64,000 nt of DNA from contig JAJQAA010000039.1 of NCBI GenBank assembly GCA_021204045.1, positions 1 to 64,000 of the forward strand, in the 5' to 3' direction. Origin of the DNA: Clostridiales bacterium. Its GTDB lineage: Bacteria > Bacillota > Clostridia > Lachnospirales > Lachnospiraceae. The notes beneath the pieces were generated by a model, which did not search any database, had not been told where the DNA came from, and saw only the letters and a list, made by a program, of their open reading frames with translations. This document shows positions 36,979 to 44,774 of this stretch, piece by piece (positions within the stretch are counted from its first letter, which is position 1; each line of letters opens with the position of its first letter). Position numbers and translations under genes: made by a program.

Positions 36979-37824
36979 TTACACCTCCGACTTTCTGCTC
37001 AGAATCGAGAACGACAGGTTGATGATCAGGATAAACACGAACAGCACCACGGCGGTCGCGATCAATGCCTCGCGGTGCAGATCCGTCGCGTATCCCATCT
37101 CCAGGACGATGTTCGCCGTCATCGTGCGCACACCTTTGAACAGTCCCTTAGGCAGACGGGCCTGGTTTCCGGCCACCATGATGACCGCCATCGTCTCGCC
37201 GATAGCGCGACCGATGCCAAGGATCACCCCGGCGAGGATGCCTGACTTTGCCGCAGGAAGCACCGCAAAAAATACGCTGCGTTCATGCGTCGCTCCCAGA
37301 GCAAGCGCCCCCTCGTAGTAGCTGTCTGGTACCGCGTTGATCGACGATTCGGACACAGCAATAATTGTCGGCAGGATCATCAGACCCAGCAGGAGCGAGG
37401 CGCTCGCCATGCTCTTGCCATCGCCAAAACGCGCCATCACCGGTACGATCACAACCATGCCGAAAAATCCATAGACCACGGAGGGAATCCCGGCCAGCAG
37501 GTTGATCGCCGGTTTAATGATTTTGTACAACGTCCGCGGACAGAAACGCGACATGAAAACCGCCGTCAGAATGCCAATCGGCACGCCGACCACAATTGCT
37601 CCAGCCGTCACATAGATGCTGCCGAGAATCATCGGCAGAATCCCGTAGATGTTGTTGCCGGGCTTCCAGGTCATACCCAGCAGGAACTGGAACACACCGA
37701 TCTTGCCGATTGCCGGCAGTCCGTTTGCGAACAAAAAGAAGCAGATCATCGCCACTGCCAGGATGGAGATACAGGCCGACAGCATAAAAATCACATGCAT
37801 TATCGTTTCTTTGATATTCTTCAT
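36979..37824 (-). CDS. pstC: Phosphate ABC transporter permease PstC
   Basis: A 281-residue permease with six membrane helices. The core GIPSVVYGFFGMVVIVPV and the docking loop PDSYYEGALALGATHERSVF identify PstC. The ATG at 37824 follows AGAGG by 6 bases. It lies 123 bases after pstS, and that gap holds a hairpin. Confidence 0.95.
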   Translation of the reverse strand: MKNIKETIMHVIFMLSACISILAVAMICFFLFANGLPAIGKIGVFQFLLGMTWKPGNNIYGILPMILGSIYVTAGAIVVGVPIGILTAVFMSRFCPRTLYKIIKPAINLLAGIPSVVYGFFGMVVIVPVMARFGDGKSMASASLLLGLMILPTIIAVSESSINAVPDSYYEGALALGATHERSVFFAVLPAAKSGILAGVILGIGRAIGETMAVIMVAGNQARLPKGLFKGVRTMTANIVLEMGYATDLHREALIATAVVLFVFILIINLSFSILSRKSEV

Positions 37825-37848
37825 ACAATCCTCTTTGTCATGCAACAC

Positions 37849-37894
37849 GCGCCGGGTCCGCTCCCATAAAATTTCTGGGTCCGAAACCCGGCGC
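37849..37894 (-). other. pstS-pstC intercistronic hairpin
   Basis: GCGCCGGGT (37849-37857) and ACCCGGCGC (37886-37894) pair perfectly around a 28-base loop with its own GGGTCC/GGACCC partners. No T-run follows, so an mRNA-stabilising or processing role fits better than termination. Confidence 0.65.
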
Positions 37895-37947
37895 CTGTCG
37901 TTACATTTCTATATTGACACAGCCGGATATCATGGCTGATGCGTTTG

Positions 37948-38922
37948 TTACTGTACCTCTTCCCAGTCGGTGACCTCGCCGGTAAAGATCGCGCGGACAT
38001 TCTCGCTGGTCAGCTCGTCAACCGGGCTGTCATTGTTCACGATCACGGCAATGCCATCCATCGCGATCACGGTCGCGGATACGCCCTGCTCGGTCTCGCT
38101 GTCCTTCAGATCCCGGGAAGCCATACCGATATCGCAGATGCCCTCGATGGCCGACGTCACGCCGGTCGTGGAATCCGACTGCTGCACCTCAACGTTGACA
38201 TCCGGATTCAGGGCAGCGTAGGCTTCCTTCAGCTTCTCCATCACCGGCGTCACAGATGAGGAACCGGCGACAACCACCTTGCCGGACAGGCCAGATGCCT
38301 CATAAGCGCCCTCATTGCCCTGGCTGATGTAACCGTTGTCCTCAACAACCTTCTGGCCGTCCTCACTCATGATAAATTTGATGAAATCGGCAGCCACGTC
38401 GCTGATCTCGTCCTTCGTGCAGATGTTGAACGGACGGGAAATCTTATAGCTGCCATCCTTGATCGTATCAACGCTTGCCTTAGCGTCGTCAATCTTAACG
38501 GCCTTAACGGTATCGTTGAGCGAACCCAGAGAAATATAACCGATCGCCGCGGTATTCCCGGCAATCGTAGTCATCATGACGGAGGTGCTGTTGGTGATCT
38601 CCGCATCCTCGGTCGTCATATCCACCTTCTCGCCCGCATCATTTTTCACTTCGACGCCAAACAGCTCGATGAACGCGCCGCGGGTACCGGAACCATCCTC
38701 ACGGGAAACCACGCTGATCGGGCCGGAAGCCTTCGCTGCTTCCGTTTCCGCCGGCGCTTCCGCCGCAGCCGCGGTTGTCGCCGCTTCTGTTGCCGCTGCT
38801 GTCGTTGCCGCCTGAGTGGCCGCCGCCGTTGTCGCTGTTGTGGAACTGCTGCCGCAGGCTGTCATGCTCATCGCGGCCAGGCTCATCGCCAGAATCATTG
38901 CAATCTTCTTTTTCATAACCAT
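37948..38922 (-). CDS. pstS: Phosphate-binding lipoprotein PstS
   Basis: A 324-residue lipoprotein: signal peptide with MTACGSSS lipobox, an Ala/Thr/Glu-rich spacer to about residue 70, then the phosphate-binding core ISVVSREDGSGTRGAF, VAGSSSVTPVMEKL and SDSTTGVTSAIEG. The TEDGSGTR-type and SSSVTP loops contact phosphate. First gene of the pho operon, with GAGGAG 7 bases before the ATG. It should be the most strongly expressed product of the operon. Confidence 0.95.
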   Translation of the reverse strand: MVMKKKIAMILAMSLAAMSMTACGSSSTTATTAAATQAATTAAATEAATTAAAAEAPAETEAAKASGPISVVSREDGSGTRGAFIELFGVEVKNDAGEKVDMTTEDAEITNSTSVMMTTIAGNTAAIGYISLGSLNDTVKAVKIDDAKASVDTIKDGSYKISRPFNICTKDEISDVAADFIKFIMSEDGQKVVEDNGYISQGNEGAYEASGLSGKVVVAGSSSVTPVMEKLKEAYAALNPDVNVEVQQSDSTTGVTSAIEGICDIGMASRDLKDSETEQGVSATVIAMDGIAVIVNNDSPVDELTSENVRAIFTGEVTDWEEVQ

Positions 38923-39049
38923 TTCTACTCTCCTCTTTTCTCTTTTCCTTTTTTGGGTTCTGCCCGTCCTGCGGCGTTATCCGCGAAACAGGCATACTGG
39001 TTACAATAGTAGTTTCGGGAAAGTCCTTTGCTTTTGCCCTACACTCCGC

Positions 39050-39072
39050 ATTATAAGAGCGCTGTGTAAAAT
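39050..39072 (-). promoter_or_regulatory. Probable pstS promoter, activator-dependent
   Basis: Minus strand TATAAT (39050-39055) without a recognisable -35. Just upstream, at 39066-39072 on the minus strand, is TTTTACA, resembling a PhoB/PhoP half-site. A weak -35 with an activator site is what a phosphate-controlled promoter would show; this is inference. Confidence 0.4.
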
Positions 39073-39100
39073 CCAAAAGGGAGCGGCTGTAAAATCGAAG

Positions 39101-39149
39101 TAAAACAGGGGCACACGTCAAGTGCCCCGCGGCAAGCCGCGAGGCACTT
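39101..39149 (-). terminator. Terminator of the tctCBA operon, two alternative stems
   Basis: A 14-bp stem (39120-39133 with 39136-39149, one mismatch, two-base loop) overlaps a second possible stem GGGGCAC/GTGCCCC (39108-39128). On the minus strand the second is followed by TGTTTTACTT. Confidence 0.65.
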
Positions 39150-39189
39150 ATTAAAATGAATCGTTATCGGTTTTATTCCCAATTGCTTA

Positions 39190-40713
39190 TCACTTCTCCG
39201 CCTTCGCCGCAGCCGTACGCTTATTGATACGGCTCTGGTTCCATACGGAGTAGATAATGACCAGAAGCGCCACGACCAGGAAGACCATCGCGATCGGAGA
39301 CTGCGTGATCTCGAAGACATTGCCTCTGTGGATATTCATGAAGCGGACAAAGTTCTTCTCGCACATCGGCCCAAGGATCAGCGCCAGCAGGATCGGCGAC
39401 AGCGGGAATTCATACTTATTCATCAGCCAGCCCATGATGCCGGAAACGACGCAGACGCCAACGTCAAACACGTTCTTGTTGATCGAGAACGCACCCAGCA
39501 GGGAGATAACCAGGATGATTGGATAGAGCATCTTCTTCTCCAGCGATACAATCTTGGTGAAGATACGCACGCCGCAGCAGCCCACGATCAGCATACACAG
39601 GTTCGCCAGCATCAGCGCCGCAAACACGCGGTAGACCGTCGGCAGCTCCGAGACATACATCATCGGACCAGGGGTAATGCCCTTCATAATGAAAGCGCCC
39701 AGCAGGATGGCCGTAACTGAGTCACCCGGTACACCCAGGGAAAGCAGCGGGATCATCGCGCCGCCCGAGCAGCCATTGTTGGCGGATTCCGTGGAAGCTA
39801 CGCCGTTCGGAATACCGGTTCCCCACAGCTCCGGATGCTTGCTCATGCTCTTGTTCGCGCCGTAGGAGACAAACACGGCGATATCGCCGCCCGCGCCCGG
39901 GATCGCGCCGATCAGCGTGCCGAGCACCGCGCCGGTGATGATATTCGGAAAAATCTTTTTGATCGTGCCCAGATCCGGCAGCACACGGTCAATCTTTTCG
40001 TTCGTGCTCTGCACGGACTCCTCACCGCGGATGATACGCTCCGCCCCGGCAATCACCTCCGCCACCGCGAACAGACCGATCAAAAACGGGATAAACTGAA
40101 TACCATCCAGCAGGCCGGTCGTCGTGTAGCTGATGAAACGCGGCACGCCATTGGTCGGATCAAGGCCGACCGTACACAGCAGCATACCAAAGAACGCCGT
40201 CATCAGGCCCTTTGAAATCGAGTTGCCCGAAATCGCGATGATAACCGAAAGTCCGAAGACCGCCAGCATGAACATCTCGCCCGGCCCGAAGTTCATCGCC
40301 ATGTCCGCGATGAGCGGGGAAAGAAACGTCATGATCAGCGCGCCGATCACGCCGCCGCAGAACGAGGAAAACATCGCCACGGACAGCGCCAGCCCCACCT
40401 GGCCCTTCTGGCACATCGGATAACCGTCAATCAGCGTCGCCGCCGCGGACGGTGTGCCCGGCGCGTGAATCAGAATCGCGGAGATCGAACCGCCGTACAT
40501 ACCGCCGCAGTAGATACCCAGCAGCAGGCCGACCGACGGGATCAGATCCATACCAAAGGAAAACGGAATCAGCAGCGCCACACCCATCGTCGCCGTCATG
40601 CCCGGAATCGCCCCGAGCAGCACGCCGCCGGCCGCGCCGAGCAGCGTCATCAGCAGCACCTGCGGATTCGCGAATACCTGCAAATAGCTTGTTATCAATA
40701 ATCCCCAATCCAT
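39190..40713 (-). CDS. tctA: Tripartite tricarboxylate transporter, large permease TctA
   Basis: A 507-residue membrane protein with about 12 helices. TctA hallmarks are GAIPGMTATMGVALLIP near the N terminus and GAIPGAGGDIAVFVSYG in the middle, two related loops that form the transport site. TTT systems import citrate-like tricarboxylates and other carboxylates, driven by an ion gradient and fed by a Bug-type binding protein. GGGAGG precedes the ATG at 40713. It follows tctB by 16 bases. Confidence 0.95.
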   Translation of the reverse strand: MDWGLLITSYLQVFANPQVLLMTLLGAAGGVLLGAIPGMTATMGVALLIPFSFGMDLIPSVGLLLGIYCGGMYGGSISAILIHAPGTPSAAATLIDGYPMCQKGQVGLALSVAMFSSFCGGVIGALIMTFLSPLIADMAMNFGPGEMFMLAVFGLSVIIAISGNSISKGLMTAFFGMLLCTVGLDPTNGVPRFISYTTTGLLDGIQFIPFLIGLFAVAEVIAGAERIIRGEESVQSTNEKIDRVLPDLGTIKKIFPNIITGAVLGTLIGAIPGAGGDIAVFVSYGANKSMSKHPELWGTGIPNGVASTESANNGCSGGAMIPLLSLGVPGDSVTAILLGAFIMKGITPGPMMYVSELPTVYRVFAALMLANLCMLIVGCCGVRIFTKIVSLEKKMLYPIILVISLLGAFSINKNVFDVGVCVVSGIMGWLMNKYEFPLSPILLALILGPMCEKNFVRFMNIHRGNVFEITQSPIAMVFLVVALLVIIYSVWNQSRINKRTAAAKAEK

Positions 40714-40729
40714 ATAAGAGCCTCCCTTC

Positions 40730-41257
40730 CTATATCATATTGAGAAGGTCGCGCAAAAACGTCAGCGGCCCCATCGGAATATTTACCGTCAGTATCTTAA
40801 AGAAGATCAGCCACATGCCAAGCGGCACAAGGATGGATACCAGAACCATCTGTTTTAACTCGCGTTTGCCGATCATGTACATGATAATTGCACAGATGAT
40901 CGCCGCGCAGATCACATAACCCAGCGTTTTAAACAGAGCCGTAAACAGAATGCAGAGAACAATAACGACCAGCGCCGCCTGCACACCCTTGTCCTTGAAG
41001 ACGTTGATGCTCTCCGCCGGCTCCGCGGCCGGATCGCCCTCTTTCATCGTCGACAGCTGGACGATCGCCTGGATCAGCAGTACCACCGAGAAGAACAGCA
41101 GGCCGATGATCATCACGCGCGGGAATGTCGACGGCTGCACGTAGAAATCGTTTACCGTCTGGAAATTCCCGGTCTGTATCCAGGCCCAGGCGCAGAGGAT
41201 GATAAAAATGATGGCGGAAACCAGATTGGAGAAGGCCTTTGTTCCGGTTTTCTTCAT
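40730..41257 (-). CDS. tctB: Tripartite tricarboxylate transporter, small permease TctB
   Basis: A 175-residue protein with four membrane helices (about 10-27, 45-65, 92-125 and 135-155). Its size, its layout and its place between tctC and tctA identify it as TctB, whose exact role in the complex is unknown. AAAGGAG is 7 bases before the ATG. Confidence 0.92.
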   Translation of the reverse strand: MKKTGTKAFSNLVSAIIFIILCAWAWIQTGNFQTVNDFYVQPSTFPRVMIIGLLFFSVVLLIQAIVQLSTMKEGDPAAEPAESINVFKDKGVQAALVVIVLCILFTALFKTLGYVICAAIICAIIMYMIGKRELKQMVLVSILVPLGMWLIFFKILTVNIPMGPLTFLRDLLNMI

Positions 41258-41280
41258 ACGAACACTCCTTTCACAAAAGG

Positions 41281-41303
41281 TGGGCAGGCAAAACGCCTGC
41301 CCA
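41281..41303 (-). other. tctC-tctB intercistronic hairpin
   Basis: TGGGCAGGC (41281-41289) and GCCTGCCCA (41295-41303) form a perfect 9-bp stem with a five-base loop, read on the minus strand just after tctC. Only a weak T-run (CCTTTTG) follows, so partial termination or 3' protection of tctC mRNA is likely. Confidence 0.7.
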
Positions 41304-41346
41304 TCCCGGAAGTCACAATATTGAACCGTTTATCGTCTCAATATCC

Positions 41347-42333
41347 TTACAGGCCAACCGCGTCCATAGCCGCCGCGACATCCGTGGCGCTCTGCTCCAG
41401 GTACGCCGCGTAATCAGCGGAATTCAGATAAGCGATCGTCTGTCCGTTGTTGTTCATGAATTCAACAAAGTCCGCATCCTCAATCGCCGCCTTGCAGGCT
41501 TCCTCAAGCTTCGCCTTGATCTCGGCGTCTACGCCCTTAGGAAGAGCCATGCCACGCTGAGTCGCGTAGGTGATGTCAAAGCCCTGCTCCGCACAGGTCG
41601 GAACGTCCGGGAACACGCCGTTGCGCTCGCTATCCATAACGCCCAGGCAGATCAGATGGCCGGACTCGATGAAGCTGCGTGCCTCAGCCAGGGAAACCGT
41701 CACGCCCTGAATGAAACCAGACGCCGCGTTCTGTACCGCAGTAGCCGCGCCTTCCTGATAGGTGATCATCTGGATGTCAATGCCGGTCTCCTGCATCAGA
41801 TAACCGCCGGCGATGTGCCATACGGAAGCGCTGGAAGAACCGCCCATCTGTACTTCGCCCGGATGAGCCTTGCAGTAGTCAATGAAACCCGCCAGGTCGC
41901 TGATGCCGTTGGCAGCCGCCCACTCGGCATTTACCGTAACCGCTGCCGCGTCGGTATTAACACGGCAGAGCGGATCGTAATCCTCCCAGCTTAGTTCGCT
42001 GGTGCCCAGCTTCTTGTATGTAGAAAGCTCAAATGTGATCATGCCGATCGTATAGCCGTCTGCTTCTGCGTCCGCAATCGCCTGATGGCCGATGATGCCG
42101 CCGCCGCCGGTCTGGTTGTCAACCGTGATCGTCTGGCCGAGCTGCTTGCCCATCGCCTCGGCAAAGGCACGAAGGCAGGAATCGGTGCCGCCGCCGGCCG
42201 CCCACGGGTTGATGGCCGTAATACCCTTGGTCGGATAGCTCGAAGACTTGCTGGAGCAGCCGGTCACAGCCACAGCCGCCATGACAGCTATCCCCGCAGC
42301 GACAGCGAGTTTCTTGCTAAAGATGCTTTTCAT
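41347..42333 (-). CDS. tctC: Tripartite tricarboxylate transporter binding protein TctC
   Basis: A 328-residue binding lipoprotein of the Bug family. Signal peptide with VTGCSSKSSS lipobox, then ITAINPWAAGGGTD, the Bug-type carboxylate-binding start, and QTGGGGIIGHQAIADAEADGYT and GGSSSASVWHIAGGYL. It captures a carboxylate outside the membrane and delivers it to TctAB. CAGGAGGG lies upstream of the ATG at 42333. It has its own promoter at 42412-42439. Confidence 0.94.
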   Translation of the reverse strand: MKSIFSKKLAVAAGIAVMAAVAVTGCSSKSSSYPTKGITAINPWAAGGGTDSCLRAFAEAMGKQLGQTITVDNQTGGGGIIGHQAIADAEADGYTIGMITFELSTYKKLGTSELSWEDYDPLCRVNTDAAAVTVNAEWAAANGISDLAGFIDYCKAHPGEVQMGGSSSASVWHIAGGYLMQETGIDIQMITYQEGAATAVQNAASGFIQGVTVSLAEARSFIESGHLICLGVMDSERNGVFPDVPTCAEQGFDITYATQRGMALPKGVDAEIKAKLEEACKAAIEDADFVEFMNNNGQTIAYLNSADYAAYLEQSATDVAAAMDAVGL

Positions 42334-42411
42334 AAAAATCCCTCCTGAAATTTGGTTGGAATCGCCAGAAACAAACGGTATTTATTATTTCTGAACAATT
42401 TTTTCACGTTA

Positions 42412-42439
42412 ATTATATCACATCTGTCATTTTTTACAA
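42412..42439 (-). promoter_or_regulatory. Promoter of the tctCBA operon
   Basis: Minus strand TTGTAA (42434-42439), 16 bases, TATAAT (42412-42417), about 80 bases before tctC. Confidence 0.65.
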
Positions 42440-42501
42440 TGATTTCTTACAAAGAAATTACGAAAAAATAAATCTCGGATAAAATTTCCACAATTTCAGC
42501 A

Positions 42502-42550
42502 AAAAAAGAAAGGGCTTCCCTGCCTTTCCATTTTCGGCACGGAAGCCCCT
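42502..42550 (-). terminator. glyA terminator
   Basis: Minus strand GGGGCTTCC (42542-42550), a spacer, GGAAGCCC (42513-42520), then TTTC and seven T. It ends glyA transcription before the tctCBA promoter. Confidence 0.85.
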
Positions 42551-42557
42551 TCACCAA

Positions 42558-43805
42558 TCAGCGATAAATCGGATAGCGGTCGCAGAGTTTGGTGACCTCT
42601 CCACGGATATAATCTGCACTGCCCTCAAAGTCCGTCGCCGCCAGCCAGATACACTCGGCAACCTTGGCCATATCCGCCTCCACAAGACCACGGGAAGTGA
42701 CCGCCGGGGTACCGATACGAACACCGGAGGTGACAAACGGGCTGCGCGGGTCATTCGGAACGGTATTCTTATTCAGTGTAATGTAAACCTCGTCACAACG
42801 GTTCTGCAGTTCCTTGCCGGAAACTTCCATGCCACGCAGATCAACCAGCATCAGATGGTTGTCCGTGCCGCCGGTAAGGATCTGAAAACCCTGTTTCTGC
42901 AGCTCAGACGCCAGCGCAGCAGCATTTTTCTTTACCTGCAACTGATATTCCTTAAACTCCGGCTTCAGCGCCTCTCCGAAGCACACGGCCTTCGCCGCGA
43001 TGACATGCTCCAGCGGGCCGCCCTGCGTACCCGGGAACACCGCCTTGTTGAAATTGAACTTGTCCGCTGCCTCCTGGTTGGCCAGAATCAGGCCGCCTCT
43101 CGGTCCGCGCAGCGTCTTGTGCGTCGTCGTGGTCACCACATGCGCATAAGGGATCGGGCTCGGATGCAGACCGGCCGCCACAAGACCGGCGATGTGCGCC
43201 ATATCCACCATCAGGTAAGCACCCACCTTGTCCGCGACCTCACGAAAACGCTTGAAATCGATCTCCCGCGCGTAAGCGCTGGCGCCGGCCACAATCAGCT
43301 TCGGCTTCGACTCGACCGCAATGCGCTCAAGCTCATCATAATCAATATAGCCCTCGTCATTAACACCGTAAGGAACAATATTGAAATAGCGGCCGGAGAA
43401 ATTCACCGGGCTTCCATGGGTCAGATGGCCGCCATGGTTTAAGTTCATCCCCATCACCGTGTCGCCATGCTCAAGCATCGCCAGAAATACCGCCATATTC
43501 GCCTGTGCACCGGAATGCGGCTGTACGTTGGCGTAATCACAGCCAAACAGCTTTTTGGCACGCTCAATCGCGATTGTCTCCACAACATCGATGTATTCGC
43601 AGCCGCCGTAATAACGCTTGCCGGAATACCCTTCCGCGTATTTATTGGTCAGTACGGTACCCATCGCCATCATCACCGGCTCGGACACGATATTCTCGGA
43701 AGCGATCAGCTCCAGATTGCGTCGCTGACGCGCTGCCTCATCCTCGATCGCCCGACCCACTTCCGGATCGTAATCCGAAATAAATTTCATGACTTCATTA
43801 ACCAT
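42558..43805 (-). CDS. glyA: Serine hydroxymethyltransferase
   Basis: A 415-residue PLP enzyme interconverting serine and glycine with tetrahydrofolate. Signatures: [22 protein letters not shown]-type N terminus, [32 protein letters not shown] and the PLP lysine K230 in [14 protein letters not shown]. Length is standard. AAGGAG is 7 bases before the ATG. It is transcribed alone, with a clear terminator. No glycine riboswitch is visible in the 200 bases upstream. Confidence 0.97.
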   Translation of the reverse strand: MVNEVMKFISDYDPEVGRAIEDEAARQRRNLELIASENIVSEPVMMAMGTVLTNKYAEGYSGKRYYGGCEYIDVVETIAIERAKKLFGCDYANVQPHSGAQANMAVFLAMLEHGDTVMGMNLNHGGHLTHGSPVNFSGRYFNIVPYGVNDEGYIDYDELERIAVESKPKLIVAGASAYAREIDFKRFREVADKVGAYLMVDMAHIAGLVAAGLHPSPIPYAHVVTTTTHKTLRGPRGGLILANQEAADKFNFNKAVFPGTQGGPLEHVIAAKAVCFGEALKPEFKEYQLQVKKNAAALASELQKQGFQILTGGTDNHLMLVDLRGMEVSGKELQNRCDEVYITLNKNTVPNDPRSPFVTSGVRIGTPAVTSRGLVEADMAKVAECIWLAATDFEGSADYIRGEVTKLCDRYPIYR

Positions 43806-43927
43806 CGCTCTGCTCCTTCTTAAGTGTTGTATACATATATAAATCTCCTGTCACCGCGACACAAAGCCCGTGAACAGAAGCTATCTTACCATAAGCCTTT
43901 CTGCCGTGTCAAGCGCGCAACTACGCC

Positions 43928-43990
43928 TTATCCGTTCAGCCCTTATCCATTCACTTGCCATATCCATTCAGCGAACCATCTCCGCTCAGC
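43928..43990. repeat. Degenerate short direct repeats, four copies
   Basis: Four similar 12-13 base units, TTATCCGTTCAGC (43928), TTATCCATTCAC (43943), ATATCCATTCAGC (43960) and ATCTCCGCTCAGC (43978), lie 15-18 bases apart between glyA and the end of comF. Function unknown. Confidence 0.45.
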
Positions 43991-44007
43991 ACCACGTACA
44001 TGCCTGC

Positions 44008-44736
44008 TCATCGCTCGTACCCGATACACACCGAAAGCACATAAACGCGCCGCACGCCCGCCTGCTTTAGCACACGGCAACAGGCCTCCATCGTACTCCC
44101 GGTGGTATAAATGTCGTCCACCAGGATCACACTCTCCGGCACAGGAGTTTTCCGGCGAGGATCCATCGCGAAAGCCTGCTGTAAATTGCGCAGACGCTCT
44201 CCGGCCCCCAGATCGCGCTGCGGCAGCGTCTTCTTTTTGCGGATCAGCAGCCGTGTATCCAGCGGGATCCGCCAGCAGCGACTAAGACGCGCCGCCAGCT
44301 CTTCGGCCTGATTGTAGCCGCGCGTCCGCCGACGGGAACGGTGCAGCGGCACCGGAACGAGCGCATCCGCGCACAGCCCGGCTGCCTTCGCGCCAAAGCG
44401 GCGGTCAATCGCCGCCGCGTAAAAATCAAGATATTCTCTGCGGTTTTTATATTTAATTGCCGCCATCGAATGCCGCGCCGTCTCATTGTACTTAATCAGC
44501 GCCATGCCGCCGTCAAAACTCCGCCCGCGGCGTCTGCAGTCGATACAATATTCCGCAGACTTATCAAGCATCTCGCGGCCGCATTTTTTGCAGACCGGCT
44601 GACGCACCACATCGAGTTTTCCCGCACAGCCGGGACAGATCAGCCCGCCGCGCGGCGCGACAATCTCACCGCAGACCGGACAGCGCCGCGGAAACAGGAC
44701 GTCGCACAGCGTCTCACACAGCCCATCCAGGCACAC
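44008..44736 (-). CDS. comF: ComF family phosphoribosyltransferase-like protein
   Basis: A 242-residue protein: an N-terminal zinc-ribbon region (CPVCGEIV, CPGCAGKL, CKKCGREM) followed by a phosphoribosyltransferase domain with VPVPLHRSRRRTRGYNQAEELA and the PRPP loop VILVDDIYTTGSTMEA. ComF acts in DNA uptake in competent bacteria, probably in the cytoplasm with the helicase ComFA, though many non-competent Clostridia keep it. No ATG is in frame; the most likely start is the GTG at 44736, without a strong ribosome site. It follows recD2 by 38 bases and is probably translated from the same message. Confidence 0.88.
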   Translation of the reverse strand: MCLDGLCETLCDVLFPRRCPVCGEIVAPRGGLICPGCAGKLDVVRQPVCKKCGREMLDKSAEYCIDCRRRGRSFDGGMALIKYNETARHSMAAIKYKNRREYLDFYAAAIDRRFGAKAAGLCADALVPVPLHRSRRRTRGYNQAEELAARLSRCWRIPLDTRLLIRKKKTLPQRDLGAGERLRNLQQAFAMDPRRKTPVPESVILVDDIYTTGSTMEACCRVLKQAGVRRVYVLSVCIGYER

Positions 44737-44774
44737 GCCAAAGCGTTCAAAAAACGCATTCTGAATCCGATATC

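Noticed and set aside
43806-44007. Glycine riboswitch upstream of glyA
   Set aside because: The 202 bases contain short repeats but no glycine-aptamer core or terminator.
44737-44759. ATG at 44759 as the start of comF
   Set aside because: It is out of frame with the ComF reading frame; the GTG at 44736 is the first usable in-frame start.
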